The position numbers were made by a program, and so were the translations under genes. DNA of 64,000 nt from Symsagittifera roscoffensis (Eukaryota > Xenacoelomorpha > Acoela > Convolutidae), in the NCBI RefSeq assembly GCF_963678635.1, contig NC_087071.1:8265605-8329604 (forward strand), given 5' to 3'. Below are positions 22,773 through 35,900 of this stretch, piece by piece. A model generated the notes under the pieces. That model was given only the letters and a program-made list of their open reading frames with translations. It ran no database searches and was not told the origin of the DNA. How positions within the stretch are numbered: the stretch's first letter is position 1; each line of letters begins with the position of its first letter.

Positions 22773-23850
22773 GATGAAATCGGCGATGATCAGAGTGAAA
22801 GAAGATGTGTGTACTTTTTAAATAAGATACGAACCCGTCGATCTATGTGTTTTTTGATTCGTATTCAAACTCACTGGGCCAAAAAATTCAGTCCACGTCC
22901 GCACAACTAGACAGTATCACGGTAATGACGACGAAGCAGACGACGAGACGGAATAAGCTTAAAAAAATGCGTTGGGAACCAGCAGAAAGATGATGAGCAA
23001 GACGACCTCCTGGAACATACATGGGCCGTGCAGAAACGGGCATGATATGACGACTTCCTGGGGCAATCAGGAACCAAACGAGCCGGATGCAACTAGCTGG
23101 TACAAGCAGGATTAATTGGCGACGATTTTGTGCGAAATTTAGCCGGAGGACGAGGAGCCCGTATTGTCCATTTCAACTGTATGTAACAAAACGCCGTATT
23201 TATTTTGAATAATTGTCCAACCACAATTATAGTTGTCTGCAAGTATAGTTGTCTACCCACTAGTCTGCAATCAAATCAACATCACTGGTTTAGCCCTCTA
23301 TTTCACTGAATGACGGCCAAATCTCCACGGGGAACTCCTCTAGGTACTGTTGGTACCACAGTTACTGCATCAGAATTGACAAGCACTAACAATGAACATA
23401 CCTCGGAAGACAACGGCCAATTGCCCGTCGGTGCGCCAGCTGCGCCAATTAAGATGATACTACCTCCCGAGGTACCGAATGGACGTGTCTGAGGCCAGAT
23501 CCACTTCCTATCATACCAGAGTTCGATTCGCATTTTCCTCTACCAGGATCCATATTGCCAATTCATCTGGTTGACGCAGATCCGAGGACAGATTATCGAC
23601 TTCTTCTGGTGCGGATACAGAAACCAGAAGCTCTTGGGAAAAAAACGCAGAGTTTTGCCGTGGTTTCAGGCTGCTCTTGTAACACAGATTGACATTTTAT
23701 TTTCAATTGACTAGACGAACATGTTACCTCTGACATGTTTTTTCTAGGCTAACTAAGAGAGAGACTTTCGCAAAAAACATCTGATCCTAAAATTAGCTCA
23801 AAGTTATTCAAATTAATTTTCGATCATCTTTTGTCTCAAGTCTAATTCAG
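22773..23850. other. Stretch with weak coding-like segments upstream of the JmjC gene
   Basis: Two + strand pieces might be exons. One is GLIGDDFVRNLAGGRGARI near 23,107-23,163, followed by a GTATGT donor-like site. The other is a Ser/Thr/Pro-rich open frame at 23,310-23,492, after which another frame is open to ~23,690. Neither has a clear domain, and splice phases could not be made to agree, so I leave them unassigned. Confidence 0.25.
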
Positions 23851-23916
23851 TGCGTGCCTGCGGTTGATCTTGTCAAATGGATCCAGCCAGACTGGTTTAT
23901 TGGCCAACAAGGAACC
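23851..23916 (+). other. Possible upstream exon of the JmjC gene
   Basis: After an acceptor-like TCTAATTCAG, the frame reads CVPAVDLVKWIQPDWFIGQQ and then stops at TAG (23,917). The Val-Pro-x-Val-x-x-Val-x-Trp-x-x-x-x-Trp pattern resembles the segment that precedes the JmjC metal site in KDM2/KDM7-type proteins. I found no donor in a phase matching the exon at 24,160, so the assignment is weak. Confidence 0.3.
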
Positions 23917-24159
23917 TAGTCAGTTCCATCGGCTAAATCAATCAAGTGGTTCATAAGCCAACTAACAGGGCCTGCGGATAGTTGCCAGTTGGGCAGCCGA
24001 GTGTATGGGGACCGTTTCAGAGCTAGATGCTACAGCCTAAAGGAAAAGATAACCCATTTGTAAAAAAAATTAGACTCCTAGTCAACGAGTGGTCCAGATT
24101 TCAAACAAGTTTAACTTGACATTTGTGTTCAATCCTAAAAATATTTACGATCATTCAAG

Positions 24160-25924
24160 CCAGCTGATGTTGAAACATTGTTCCGATCAAGGCCACCAAT
24201 GTTCTGGAGCATCATTGATGCTGATATTCCCTTGTCGGCCGCCAATCAGTTCTCTATACCCAAAGAAGTCAAGTTTCTGTCGCTAGGCCATATACATCAA
24301 AGTAAGTTGGAAAAGACAGAAGTACCGACGAAGGAGTCAAGCTACGTGCTGTTATCGCAGGCTGGTGCAGTAACGCCATTTCACCAGGACTTCTTCGGTT
24401 CATTTGTGATGTACATTTTAGTGAAACGTTAAACAAAGTTTGGTTCACAATTATTTCAACGAAATAGAGGAACCTGTTCCATGTAGTTCTTTTTTCTTCT
24501 AGGCTGTAAAACATTTTCATTGATTTTCTTTTCAATCAGCAACAACCAGATATTCCAGCAATATCTGATGCAGCAATCTCTGGGTTGGAAATCGATGTTT
24601 CCCAGGGAAGATCCTCGCTGTGCTGCCGGAGGGTGTCAGAAAACTGTTCTGACAGGGCGCCAGGGTCTCGTTATGCCAGCTGGCATGATACACATGGTTG
24701 AAACGCACTCAGAGTCACTGGCTCTGGGTGTAAATTTCATCCATCGTGAACACCTGCTAAGGGCTGCCAGAATTTTCCGACAAAAGCAGAAGGAGTAAGA
24801 GCCCTTCATGAGCTGCAACCTGTTTTTTCGATATTGGCTCTGAATGAGCTTATGGTGCATCTGTGGTTGTTTCCGCACCCATTTTATGTCCAGGAGTCGG
24901 TTAGTTCGTGTAACATTGTCCGTACGTCACTGAAACAGAATGTCATAGACCTCTATCGGTGTTTACGCACCAGTTTTATGTCCAGCAGTCGGTTAGTCGA
25001 TGCAACAATGTCAGTCCGTCACTGCAACATAAATTCATAGACCTCTATTGGTGTTTCCGAAACCAGAAAACATATTGGGTCAAGGAGTCGGTTAGTTGAT
25101 GTAACAATGTCCGTTCGTCGCTGAAACATAATTAATAGACCTCTCTCGGTGTTTCCGCACCCATTTTATGTCCAGGTGTCAGTTAGTTGATGTAACTATG
25201 TCCGTCGATCGCTGAAACAATATGTCATAGACCTTTATTGGTGTTCCGCGCCCATTTTATGTCCAGAAGTCGGTAAGTCAATGTAACAAGGTCCGTCAGT
25301 CACTGACACATAATGTAATAGAACTCTATGGGCGTTTCCGCAACCATTTCATATGCAGGAGTCGGTTACTTGATGTAACAATGTCCGTCGGTCACTGAAA
25401 CATAATGTCAAAGATTTCTATTGGTGTTCCCGCACCCATTTTTTGTCCAGGAGTCAATTAATTGATGTAACAATGTCCGTCGGTCACTGAAACATAATGT
25501 CATAGACCTATATCGGTGTTTCCGCACCCATTTCATGTCTAGGAATTGGTTATTTGATGTAACAATGTCCGTCCGTCACTGAAACATAATGTATAGACCT
25601 CTATCAGTGTTTCCAAGATACATTTGCATAAGTACTTCTGGCCGAATTTCATCCCAGACGCTAAAATACTTACTTCCGTATCCCGAAACCTTCAGCCAGT
25701 TTAATCGCATATACTGAAATATTGAGTTTTGTCACCCCATATACTAAAAGATCAATTAATCCCAAAAACTTACGATCACTCAGTTTAATCTCTCATGCTG
25801 AACTTTGATAATTTTGTGTTTTAGGCCAACAACTAAGGAAAGGCTGGCGAATAAAGAAGAGATGGACAGTCTCTTCCAACACCATCGTGGGTCATGCTGT
25901 GCAATGCCAGTGGTCATGCTGTGA
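24160..25924 (+). CDS. JmjC-domain oxygenase of KDM2/KDM7 (PHF8) type, 3-prime three exons
   Basis: JmjC enzymes use Fe(II) and 2-oxoglutarate, in this subfamily mostly to demethylate histone lysines in the nucleus. Proposed exons are 24,160-24,427, 24,503-24,794 and 25,825-25,924. The acceptors are CATTCAAG, CTTCTAG and TGTTTTAG; the donors are a weak GTTAAA and a good GTAAGA. Phases agree at both junctions. The JmjC core shows SSYVLLSQAGAVTPFHQDFF, giving the His-x-Asp metal pair, then across the 75-bp intron CKTFSLIFF in the place of the conserved Lys strand. LVMPAGMIHMVETHSESLAL gives the distal His, followed by GVNFIHREHLLRAARIF. The last exon adds 32 residues and a TGA. No PHD or CXXC finger was found; upstream exons are unresolved. 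This is the best candidate for an intact gene in the window. Alternative: a recent non-functional copy. Confidence 0.75.
24850..25620. repeat. ~92-bp minisatellite inside the last JmjC intron
   Basis: About eight copies of a unit containing TTTCCGCACCCATTTTATGTCC, GGAGTCGGTTAGTTGATG (shown in part), TAACAATGTCCGTC and CATAGACCTCTATCGGTG. The word TAGACCTCTAT recurs near 24,946, 25,038, 25,136, 25,228, then in variants to ~25,596, spacing ~92-98 bp. It begins ~55 bases after the GTAAGA donor. Confidence 0.85.
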
Positions 25925-26142
25925 CACTACCCGCTCCAATATCAGTCAAACGGGCCTGAACGCTTTCTGATACCAAAAACGAAGATCATTCAATGTGTAC
26001 AGTTTTTTCTACGATTGTGCACAAAAAAATCAGAACTTTATAATGAATTTTTAAAACAATTTTTTCGATCAATTGTAATTTGTGATGCAAGTTTTTACCA
26101 TGCAGTGCAAGTAACTACCTGATTTAGCGAATTTCAGAAAAC

Positions 26143-26346
26143 ATGGGATCCTCATCATCCGTAAATGAAATTTCAGAAATCGTCAGCGCTCATGTTAACG
26201 AAACCCAAGATATGTGCCCGGTCTGTTGTGAAGAGCGGAGACTCTTACATTAGATTCAAGAGCGGAAGGTGGCGGATGAGTTTCATCCAAAGTGCCCTTT
26301 CATTCGCCAGGAGTTGGAGCCGTTCAATCGGTTCTTCCACTCGTAA
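26143..26346 (+). pseudogene. Small protein gene or exon with one in-frame TAG, unrecognised
   Basis: From ATG at 26,143 the frame reads MGSSSSVNEISEI, then QDMCPVCCEERRLLH, a TAG at 26,251-26,253, then IQERKVADEFHPKCPF and on to TAA at 26,344-26,346, 68 codons in all. The N-terminus has the form of an N-myristoylation signal (Met-Gly-Ser-Ser-Ser), and the CPVCC and later Cys could bind metal or form disulfides. Codon use and charge look coding on both sides of the stop. It could be a gene with one nonsense mutation, a gene with a short unrecognised intron, or chance. It lies ~220 bases beyond the JmjC stop on the same strand. No family was recognised. Confidence 0.35.
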
Positions 26347-26507
26347 CTATTGCTTTTGATCTTGTTTATTGTAACACTAACTAAGACTGGTGCCATGTGA
26401 ACAACCCAGCTTTGCAACTTTGATCACTAACTTTAAAAACCACAATATAAACCACAAAAGAACATTCAACCCTTTCTCCCTATCAATCTTATTTTACCTT
26501 TGCTTAG

Positions 26508-26643
26508 TTTCTCTGACGATGACACGACAGGCGAGCATAACGAGGCACATGGATTCAAGGATGGCAAGATAGAGGAGGAGACGTGCTGCCCTTTTGGGAC
26601 TCGGACTCTGAGCGGAATCGGAGCAGCTGAGAAAAGTCTCTGA
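26508..26643 (+). other. Candidate exon, acidic, unrecognised
   Basis: A strong polypyrimidine tract and acceptor (ATTTTACCTTTGCTTAG) precede an open frame beginning FSDDDTTGEHNEAHGF and ending ...GIGAAEKSL-stop. Beyond it, GC-rich sequence with several alternative open frames on both strands (for example an Arg-rich - strand frame 26,762-26,466) continues to ~26,910, where the satellite begins. It may be a 3-prime coding part of a gene cut off by the satellite. No domain was recognised. Confidence 0.25.
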
Positions 26644-26934
26644 CTTTGATCTGTTCTCGAGCGGTCGCGGTCGCGCTCGCGGGCACGCAAGGGTCTGGGA
26701 TGGCCATATCGACTACTCCAGCGATGACGCTTCTGATGGTACTCTGCCCTGTAATTGGGCAAGCGCGGGGAGGCGCAGTCGCTGACGAGCAGCGCCGACA
26801 GGTTTCGGGACTGCTAAACTGCCAGGCAGGATTCGTGGCTGCGGTCGAGGAACCAGAACCACTGGGTCATCCCAGCCTGGGGTCGGACCCTCCTCGTAAA
26901 GATTCAAAACCTCAAAAGACTTTACTCAAATAGT

Positions 26935-29900
26935 TCATGACTAGTTGTTTAGGAAAAGGTTTGTTAGTGCAAATGCCGCCGTTAGAGTAGTGTTTTAATA
27001 GTACCGCATATACGGACTAGGCTTAGATAAGCTAGATATCCTTTCCTTCCTCTGCAAATCGCATAAACCTCCCATCATCACTCATTACCCACAGAGTGAG
27101 ATAGAGTGCCGACCCCTACTTATCAGTAAGTTTCGAAATCTCAAATCTCAAACTATTTTACAAAATGAAGTTATCACTAGTTTAACAGAAAACTGCTTTT
27201 TAGTGCAATTGCCCTCGTTAGAGTACAGAGCCGCTTATACGGACTAAGCTTGGACAGTCTAGACATCCTTTCATAAATCCTCTGCGAATCGCAGAAAGCA
27301 GTTATTATCACTCCCCACCCACACAGTCAGATAGTATTCCAACCCTCACTTATCATTAAGCTTCAAAATCACAAGTCTCAAAATTTTTTACTGAAATACT
27401 TTTTGACTTGTTTATTAGAAAAGAGATTTTTGTGCAAACACCGCCGTCAGAGTATAGTGCAGTCTATACAGACTAAGCTTAGGCAGGCTAGATATCTTTT
27501 CATGGATTCTCTGCGATTCGCAGAAAACACTCGTCATCACTCATCACCAACACAGTCAGATATTATTCAACCCTCACTTATCAGTAAGCTTCAAAATCAC
27601 AATTCTCAAAATAATTTACTGAAATAGTTTATCTTTAGTTTATTAGAAAACCGATTTCTTAGTGCAAACACCGCCGTCAGAGTATAGTGCCGCCTATCCG
27701 GACTAAGCTTAGACAGGCTTGATTCCCTTTCATAGATCCTCTGCAAATCCCAGAAATTACTCATCATCATTCATAACCCACACAGTCAAATAGTATGCTA
27801 GCCTTTTTTTATCAGTAAGTTTCAAAATCTCAAATCTCAAATTAGTTTACTAACTTAGTTTATCACTAGTTTAAAAGAAAACATTTTTTTAGTGCAAATG
27901 CCCTCGTCAGAGTACAGTGCCGCTTATACGGACTAAGCTTAGACAGGCTAGATAGACTTCCATTCCTCTGCGAATCGCAAAATCACTCATCATTACTCAT
28001 TATCCACACAGTCGGATAACACGATAGACCTCACTTATCATTAGGTTTCAATATCTCAAATCTCAAACTATTTTACTTAACTAGTTTATCATTAGTTTAA
28101 AAGAAAACTGTTTTTAGTGCAGTGCTCGTCAGAGTACAGTGCCGCCTATACGGACTAAGCTTAGAAAAGCTAGATAGCCTTCCAGTCCTCTGCGAGTCGT
28201 AAAATCACTCACCATCACTCATTATCCACACAGTCGGATAATATGCTAGCCCTCACTTATCAGTATGTTTCAAAAGCTCAAATCTCAAATTATTTTACTA
28301 TAATAGTTTACCACTAGTTTATTAGAAAACTGATTTTTTAGGGCAAATACCGCCGTCAGAGTATAGTGCCGCCTATACGGACTAATCTTAGTCAGGCTAG
28401 ATATCCTTTCATGGAACCTCTGCGAATCGCAGAAAGCAGTCATCATCACTCAGTACCCAAACAGTCAGATAGAATTTCAACCCTTACTTATCAGTAGGTT
28501 TCGAAAAATCAAATCTCAAACTAATTTATTAAAATACTTTATCACTCGTTTAACAGAAGACTGCTTTTAGTGCAATTGCCCTCGTCAGAGTACAGTGCCG
28601 CTTATACGGACTAAACTTAGACAGGCTAGATAGACTTCCATTCCTCTGCGAATCGAAAAAGACCTCATCATCACTCAATATCCACACAGTCGGATAACAC
28701 GATAGACCTCACTTATCAGTAAATTTCAAAACCTCAAATCTCAAAAAATTTTACTAAATTTGTTTATCACTAGTTTATTGATAAACTAATTTTTTAGTGC
28801 AAACACCGCCGTCAGAGCATTTTGTCGTCTATACGGACTAAGCTTAGACAGGCTAGATATCCTTTCATAGAATCTCTGCGATTCACAGAAAACACTCGTC
28901 ATCACTCATCAACCTCACACTTAGATAGTATGCCAACCCTTACTTTTCAGTAAAATTCGAAATCTCAAATCTCAAATTATTTTACTAAATTAGTTTATCA
29001 ATAGTTTAAAAGATCGCAGTGCCGCCTATACGGACTAAGCTTAAACTGGCTTGATTCCTTTTCATAGATCTTCTGCGAATCGCAGAAAACACTCATCATT
29101 ACTGATCACCCACACACAGTCAGGTAGTATGCTAGCCCATTATTTATCAGTAAGTTTCAAAATCTCAAATCTCAAATTATTTTACTATAATAATTTATCA
29201 CTAGTTTATTAGAAAAGTGAGTTTTAACGCATAAATCGCCGTCAGAGTATAGTGCCGCCTATACGGACTAATCTTAGACTGGCTTGATTGCCTTTCAAAG
29301 ATCCTTTGCGAATCGCAGAGAACACTCATCATCACTCATCAACCACACACTTAGATAGTACGCCAACCCTTACTTTTCAGTAAAATTCGAAATCTCAAAT
29401 CTTAATTTATTTTAATAAATTAGTTTATCACTAGTTTAAAATAAAACTGCTTTTTAGTTCAAAATTGCCGCCGTCAGATCGTAGTGCCGCCTATACAGAC
29501 TTAGCTTATACTGGCTTGATTCCTTTTCATAGATCCTCTGCGAATCGGAAAAAGCACTCATCATCACTAATCACCCACACAGTCAGATAGTATGCCAAGC
29601 CCATTATTTATCAGTAAGTTTCAAAATCTCAAATCTCAAAACATTTTACTATAATAATTTATCACTAGTTTATTAGAAAAGTGAGTTTTAACGCATAAAC
29701 CGCCGTCAGAGTATAGTGCCGCCTATACGGACTAATCTTAGACTGGCTTGATTGCCTTTCAAAGATCCTTTGCGAATCGCAGAGAACACTCGTCATCACT
29801 CATCAACCACACACTTAGATAGTACGCCAACCCTTACTTTTCAGTAAAATTCGAAATCTCAAATCTTAATTTATTTTAATAAATTAGTTTATCACTAGTT

Positions 29901-32900
29901 TAAAAGAAAACTGCTTTTTAGTTCAAAATTGCCGCCGTCAGATCGCAGTGCCGCCTATACGGACTGAACTTAAACTGGCTTGATTCCTTTTCATAGATCC
30001 TCTGCGAATCGCAGAGAACACTCATCATCACTCATCAACCACACACAGTCAGGTAGTATGCTAGCCCATTATTTATCAGTAAGTTTCAAAATCTCAAATC
30101 TCAAAACATTTTACTATAATAATTTATCACTAGTTTATTAGAAAAGTGAGTTTTAACGCATAAACCGCCGTCAGAGTATAGTGCCGCCTATACGGACTAA
30201 TCTTAGACTGGCTTGATTGCCTTTCATAGATCCTTTGCGAATCGCAGAGAACACTCATCATCACTCATCAACCACACACTTAGATAGTACGCCAACCCTT
30301 ACTTTTCAGTAAAATTCGAAATCTCAAATCTTAATTTATTTTAATAAATTAGTTTATCACGAGTTTAAAAGAAAACTGCTTTTTAGTTCAAAATTGCCGC
30401 CATCAGATCGTAGTGCCGCCTATACAGACTTAGCTTATACTGGCTTGATTCCTTTTCATAGATCCTCTGCGAATCGGAAAAAACACTCATCATCACTCAT
30501 CACCCACACAGTCAGATAGTATGCCAACCCTTACTTATCAGTAAGTTTCGGAATCTCATATCTCAAACTATTTTACTTAACTAGTTTATCACTAGTTTAA
30601 AAGAAAACTGTTTTTAGTGCAGTGCTCGTCAGAGTACAGTGCCGCCTATACGGACTAAGCTTAGAAAGGTAGATAGCCTTCCAGTCCTCTGCGAGTCGCA
30701 AAATCACTCATAATCGCTCATTATCCACACAGTCGGATAACACGATAGACCTCACTTATCAGTAAGTTTCAAAACCTCAAATCTCAAAATATTTTACCAA
30801 AATAGTTTATCACTAGTTTATTGATAAACTGATTTTTTAGTGCAAACACCGCCGTCAGAGCATTCTGTCGTCTATACGGACTAAGCTTAGACAGGCTAGA
30901 TATCCTTTCATAGATTCTCTGCGATTCGCAGAAAACACTCGTCATCACTCATCAACCACACACTTAGATAGCATGCCAACCCTTACTTTTCAGTAAAATT
31001 CGAAATCTCAAATCTTAAATTATTTTATTAAATTAGTTTATCACTAGTTTAAAAGAAAACTGCTTCTTAGTTCAAAATGGCCGCCGTCAGATCGTAGTGC
31101 CGCCTATACGGACTAAGCTTAAACTGGCTTGATTCCTTTTCATAGATCCTCTGCGAATCGCAGAAAACACTCATCATCACTGATCACCCACACACAGTCA
31201 GGTAGTATGCTAGCCCATTATTTATCAGTAAGTTTCAAAATCTCAAATCTCAAAACATTTAACAATAATAATTATCACTAGTTTATTAGAAAAGTGATTT
31301 TTAGTGCATAAACCGCCGTCAGAGTATAGTGCCGCCTATACTGACTAATCTTAGACTGGCTTGATTGCCTTTCATAGATCCCTTGCGAATCGCAGAAAAC
31401 ACTCATCATCACTCATCAACCACACACTTAGATAGTACGCCAACCCTTACTTTTCAGTAAAATTCAAAATCTCAAATCTTAAATTATTTTACTAAATTAG
31501 TTTATCACTAGTTTAAAAGAAAACTGCTTTTTAGTTCAAAATTGCCGCCGTCAGATCGTAGTGCCGCCTATACGGACTAAGCTTAAACTGGCTTGATTCC
31601 TTTTCATAGATCCTCTGCGAATCGCAGAAAACACTCATCATCACTGATCACCCACACACAGTCAGGTAGTATGCTAGCCCATTATTTATCAGTAAGTTTC
31701 AAAATCTCAAATCTCAAAACATTTTACTATAATAATTTATGACTAGTTTATTAGAAAAGTGAGTTTTAACGCATAAACCGCCGTCAGAGTATAGTGCCGC
31801 CTATACGGACTAATCTTAGACTGGCTTGATTGCCTTTCATAGATCCTTTGCGAATCGCAGAGAACACTCATCATCACTCATCAACCACACACTTAGATAG
31901 TACGCCAACCCTTTTTTTTCAGTAAAATTCGAAATCTCAAATCTTAATTTATTTTAATAAATTAGTTTATCACTAGTTTAAAAGAAAACTGCTTTTTAGT
32001 TCAAAATTGCCGCCGTCAGATCGTAGTGCCGCCTACACAGACTTAGCTTATACTGGCTTGATTCCTTTTCATAGATCCTCTGCGAATCGGAAAAAAAACA
32101 CTCATCATCACTCATCACCCACACAGTCAGATAGTATGCCAACCCTTACTTATCAGTAAGTTTCGGAATCTCATATCTCAAACTATTTTACTTAACTAGT
32201 TTATCACTAGTTTAAAAGAAAACTGTTTTTAGTGCAGTGCTCGTCAGAGTACAGTGCCGCCTATACGGACTAAGCTTAGAAAGGTAGATAGCCTTCCAGT
32301 CCTCTGCGAGTCGCAAAATCACTCATCATCACTCATTATCCACACAGTCGGATAACACGATAGACCTCACTTATCAGTAAGTTTCAAAACCTCAAATCTC
32401 AAAATATTTTACCAAAATAGTTTATCACTAGTTTATTGATAAACTGATTTTTTAGTGCAAACACCGCCGTCAGAGCATTCTGTCGTCTATACGGACTAAG
32501 CTTAGACAGGCTAGATATCCTTTCATAGATTCTCTGCGATTCGCAGAAAACACTCGTCATCACTCATCAACCACACACTTAGATAGCATGCCAACCCTTA
32601 CTTTTCAGTAAAATTCGAAATCTCAAATCTTAAATTATTTTACTAAATTAGTTTATCACTAGTTTAAAAGAAAACTGCTTCTTAGTTCAAAATTGCCGCC
32701 GTCAGAGTATAGTGCCGCCTATACTGACTAATCTTAGACTGGCTTGATTGCCTTTCATAGATCCCTTGCAAATCGCAGAGAACACTAATTATCACTCATC
32801 AACCACACACTTAGATAGTACGCCAAGCCTTACTTTTCAGTAAAATTCGAAATCTCAAATCTTAATTTATTTTAATAAATTAGTTTACCACTAGTTTAAA

Positions 32901-35900
32901 AGAAAACTGCTTTTTAGTTCAAAATTGCCGCCGTCAGATCGTAGTGCCGCCTATACAGACTAAGCTTAAACTGGCTTGATTCCTTTTCATAGATCCTCTG
33001 CGAATCGGAAAAAAACACTCATCATCACTCATCACCCACACAGTCAGATAGTATGCTAGCCCATTATTTATCAGTAAGTTTCAAAATCTTAATTCTCAAA
33101 ATATTTTACTATAGTAATTTATCACTAGTTTATTAGAAAACTGATTTTTAGTGCAGAAACCGCCGTCAGAGTATAGTGCCGCCTATACGGACTAATCTTA
33201 GTCAGGCTAGTTATCCTTTCATAGATCCTCTGCGAATCGCAGAATGCAAACAACCTCACTCATTATCCACACAGTCGGATAACACGATAGACCTCAGTTA
33301 TCAGTAAGTTTCAAAACCTCAAATCTCAAAATATTTTACCAAAATAGTTTATCACTAGTTTATTGATAAACTGATTTTATAGTGCAAACACCGCTGTCAG
33401 AGCATTCTGTCGTCTATACGGACTAAGCTTAGACAGGCTAGATATCCTTTCATAGATTCTCTGCGATTCGCAGAAAACACTCGTCATCACTCATCACCCA
33501 CACAGTCAGATAGTATTCCATCCCTCACTTATCAGTAAGCTTCAGAATCACAACTCTCAAAATTTTTTACTAAAATAGTTTAATACTTGTTTATTAGAAA
33601 ACAGTTTTTAATGCAAAAATGCAGCCGCCAGAATTTAGTGCCGCCTATCCTGACTAAGCTTAGACAGGCTCGATTGCCTTTCATAGATCCTCTGCGAATA
33701 TCAGAAAACACTCATCATCATTCACCACCCACAGAGTCAGATAGTAGTCCAACCCTAACTTATCAGTAAGCTTCAAAATCACACGACTCAAATTTTTTTT
33801 ACTAAAATGGTTTATGACTTGTTGATTAGAAAACCGTTATTTAGTGCAAAAATGCCGTCGTCAGAGTGCAGTGCCGAATATACGGACTAAGCTTAGACTG
33901 GCTTGATTCTCTTTCATAGGTCCTCTGCAAATCGCAGAAAACACGCATCATCATTCATCACCCACACAGTCAGATAGTATGCTAGCCCTTATTTATCAGT
34001 AAGTTTCAAAATCTCAAATCTCAAATTGTTTTACTATAATATTTTACCACTAGTTTCTTAGAAAACTGATTTTTTAGGGCAAATACCGCCGTCAGAGTAG
34101 AGTGCCGCCTATACGGACTAATCTTAGTCAGGCTAGATATCCTTTCATAGATCCTCTGCGAATCGCAGAAAACACTCGTCATCACTCATCAACCACACAA
34201 TCAGATAGTATTCCATCCCTCACTTATCAGTAAGCTTCAGAATCACAAAACTCAAATTTTTTTACTAAAATAGTTTAATACTTGTTTATTAGAAAACAGT
34301 TTTTAGTGCAAAAATGCCGCCAGAATAGAGTGCCGCCTATCCGGACTAAGCTTAGACGAGCTCGATTGCCTTTCATAGATCCTCTGCGAATCGCAGAAAC
34401 ACTCATCATCACTCATCACCCACAGAGTCAGATAGTAGTCCAACCCTCACTTATCAGTAAGCTTCAAAATCACACGACTCAAATTATTTTACCAAAATGG
34501 TTTATGACTTGTTAATTAGAAAACCGTTATTTAGTGCAAAACGCCGCCGTCAGAGTGCAGTGCCGAATGTACGGACTAAGCTTAGACTGGCTTGATTCCC
34601 TTTCATAGATCCTCTGCAAATCGCAGAAAACACGCAACATCACTCATTATCCACACAGTCGGATAATATGCTAGCCCTCACTTATCAGTAAGTTTCAAAA
34701 TCTCAAATCTCAAATTGTTTTACTATAATAGTTTACCACTAGTTTATTAGAAAACTGAGTTTTTAGGGCAAATACCGCCGTCAGAGTATAGTGCCGCCTA
34801 TACGGACTAATCTTAGTCAGGCTAGATATCCTTACATAGATCCTCTGCGAATCGCAGAAAGCAAACATCATCACTCATCACCCACACAGTCAGATAGTAT
34901 GCCAACCCTTACTTGTCAGTAAATTTCGAAATCTCATATCTCAAACTATTTTACTTAACTAGTTTATCACTAGTTTAAAAGAAAACTGTTTTTAGTGCAG
35001 TGCTCATCAGAGTACAGTGCCGCCTATACGGACTAAGCTTAGAAAAGCTAGATAGCCTTCCAGTCCTCTGCGAGTCGCAAAATCACTCATCATCACTCAT
35101 TATCCACACAGTCGAATAACACGATAGACCTCACTTATCAGTAAGTTTCAAAACCTCAAATCTCAAAATATTTTACCAAAATAGTTTATCACTAGTTTAT
35201 TGATAAACTGATTTTTTAGTGCAAACACCACCGTCAGAGTATAGTGCCGCCTATACGGACTAATCTTAGTCAGGCTAGTTATCCTTTCATAGATCCTCTG
35301 CGAATCGCAGAAAGCAAACATCATCACTCATCACCCACACAGTCAGATAGTATGCCAACCCTTACTTGTCAGTAAGTTTCGAAATCTCATATCTCAAACT
35401 ATTTTACTTAACTAGTTTATCACTAGTTTAAAAGAAAACTGTTTTTAGTGCAGTGCTCGTCAGAGTACAGTGCCGCCTATACGGACTAAGCTTAGAAAAG
35501 CTAGATAGCCTTCCAGTCCTCTGCGAGTCGCAAAATCACTCATCATCACTCATTATTCACACAGTCGGATAACACGATAGACCTCACTTATCAGTATGTT
35601 TCAAAACCTCAAATCTCAAAATATTTTACCAAAATAGTTTATCACTAGTTTATTGATAAACTGATTTTTTAGTGCAAACACCGCCGTCAGAGCATTCTGT
35701 CGTCTATACGGACTAAGCATAGACAGGCTAGATATCCTTTCATAGATTCTCTGCGATTCGCAGAAAACACTCGTCATCACTCATCACCCACACAGTCAGA
35801 TAGTATTCCATCCCTCACTTATCAGTAAGCTTCAGAATCACAAATCTCAAAAATTTTTACTAAAATAGTTTATTACTTGTTTATTAGAAAACAGTTTTTA

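Noticed and set aside
26466-26762. 98-codon Arg/Ser-rich - strand frame
   Set aside because: It overlaps a + strand candidate exon with a good acceptor and is compositionally a reverse reading of GC-rich sequence. Neither is proven.
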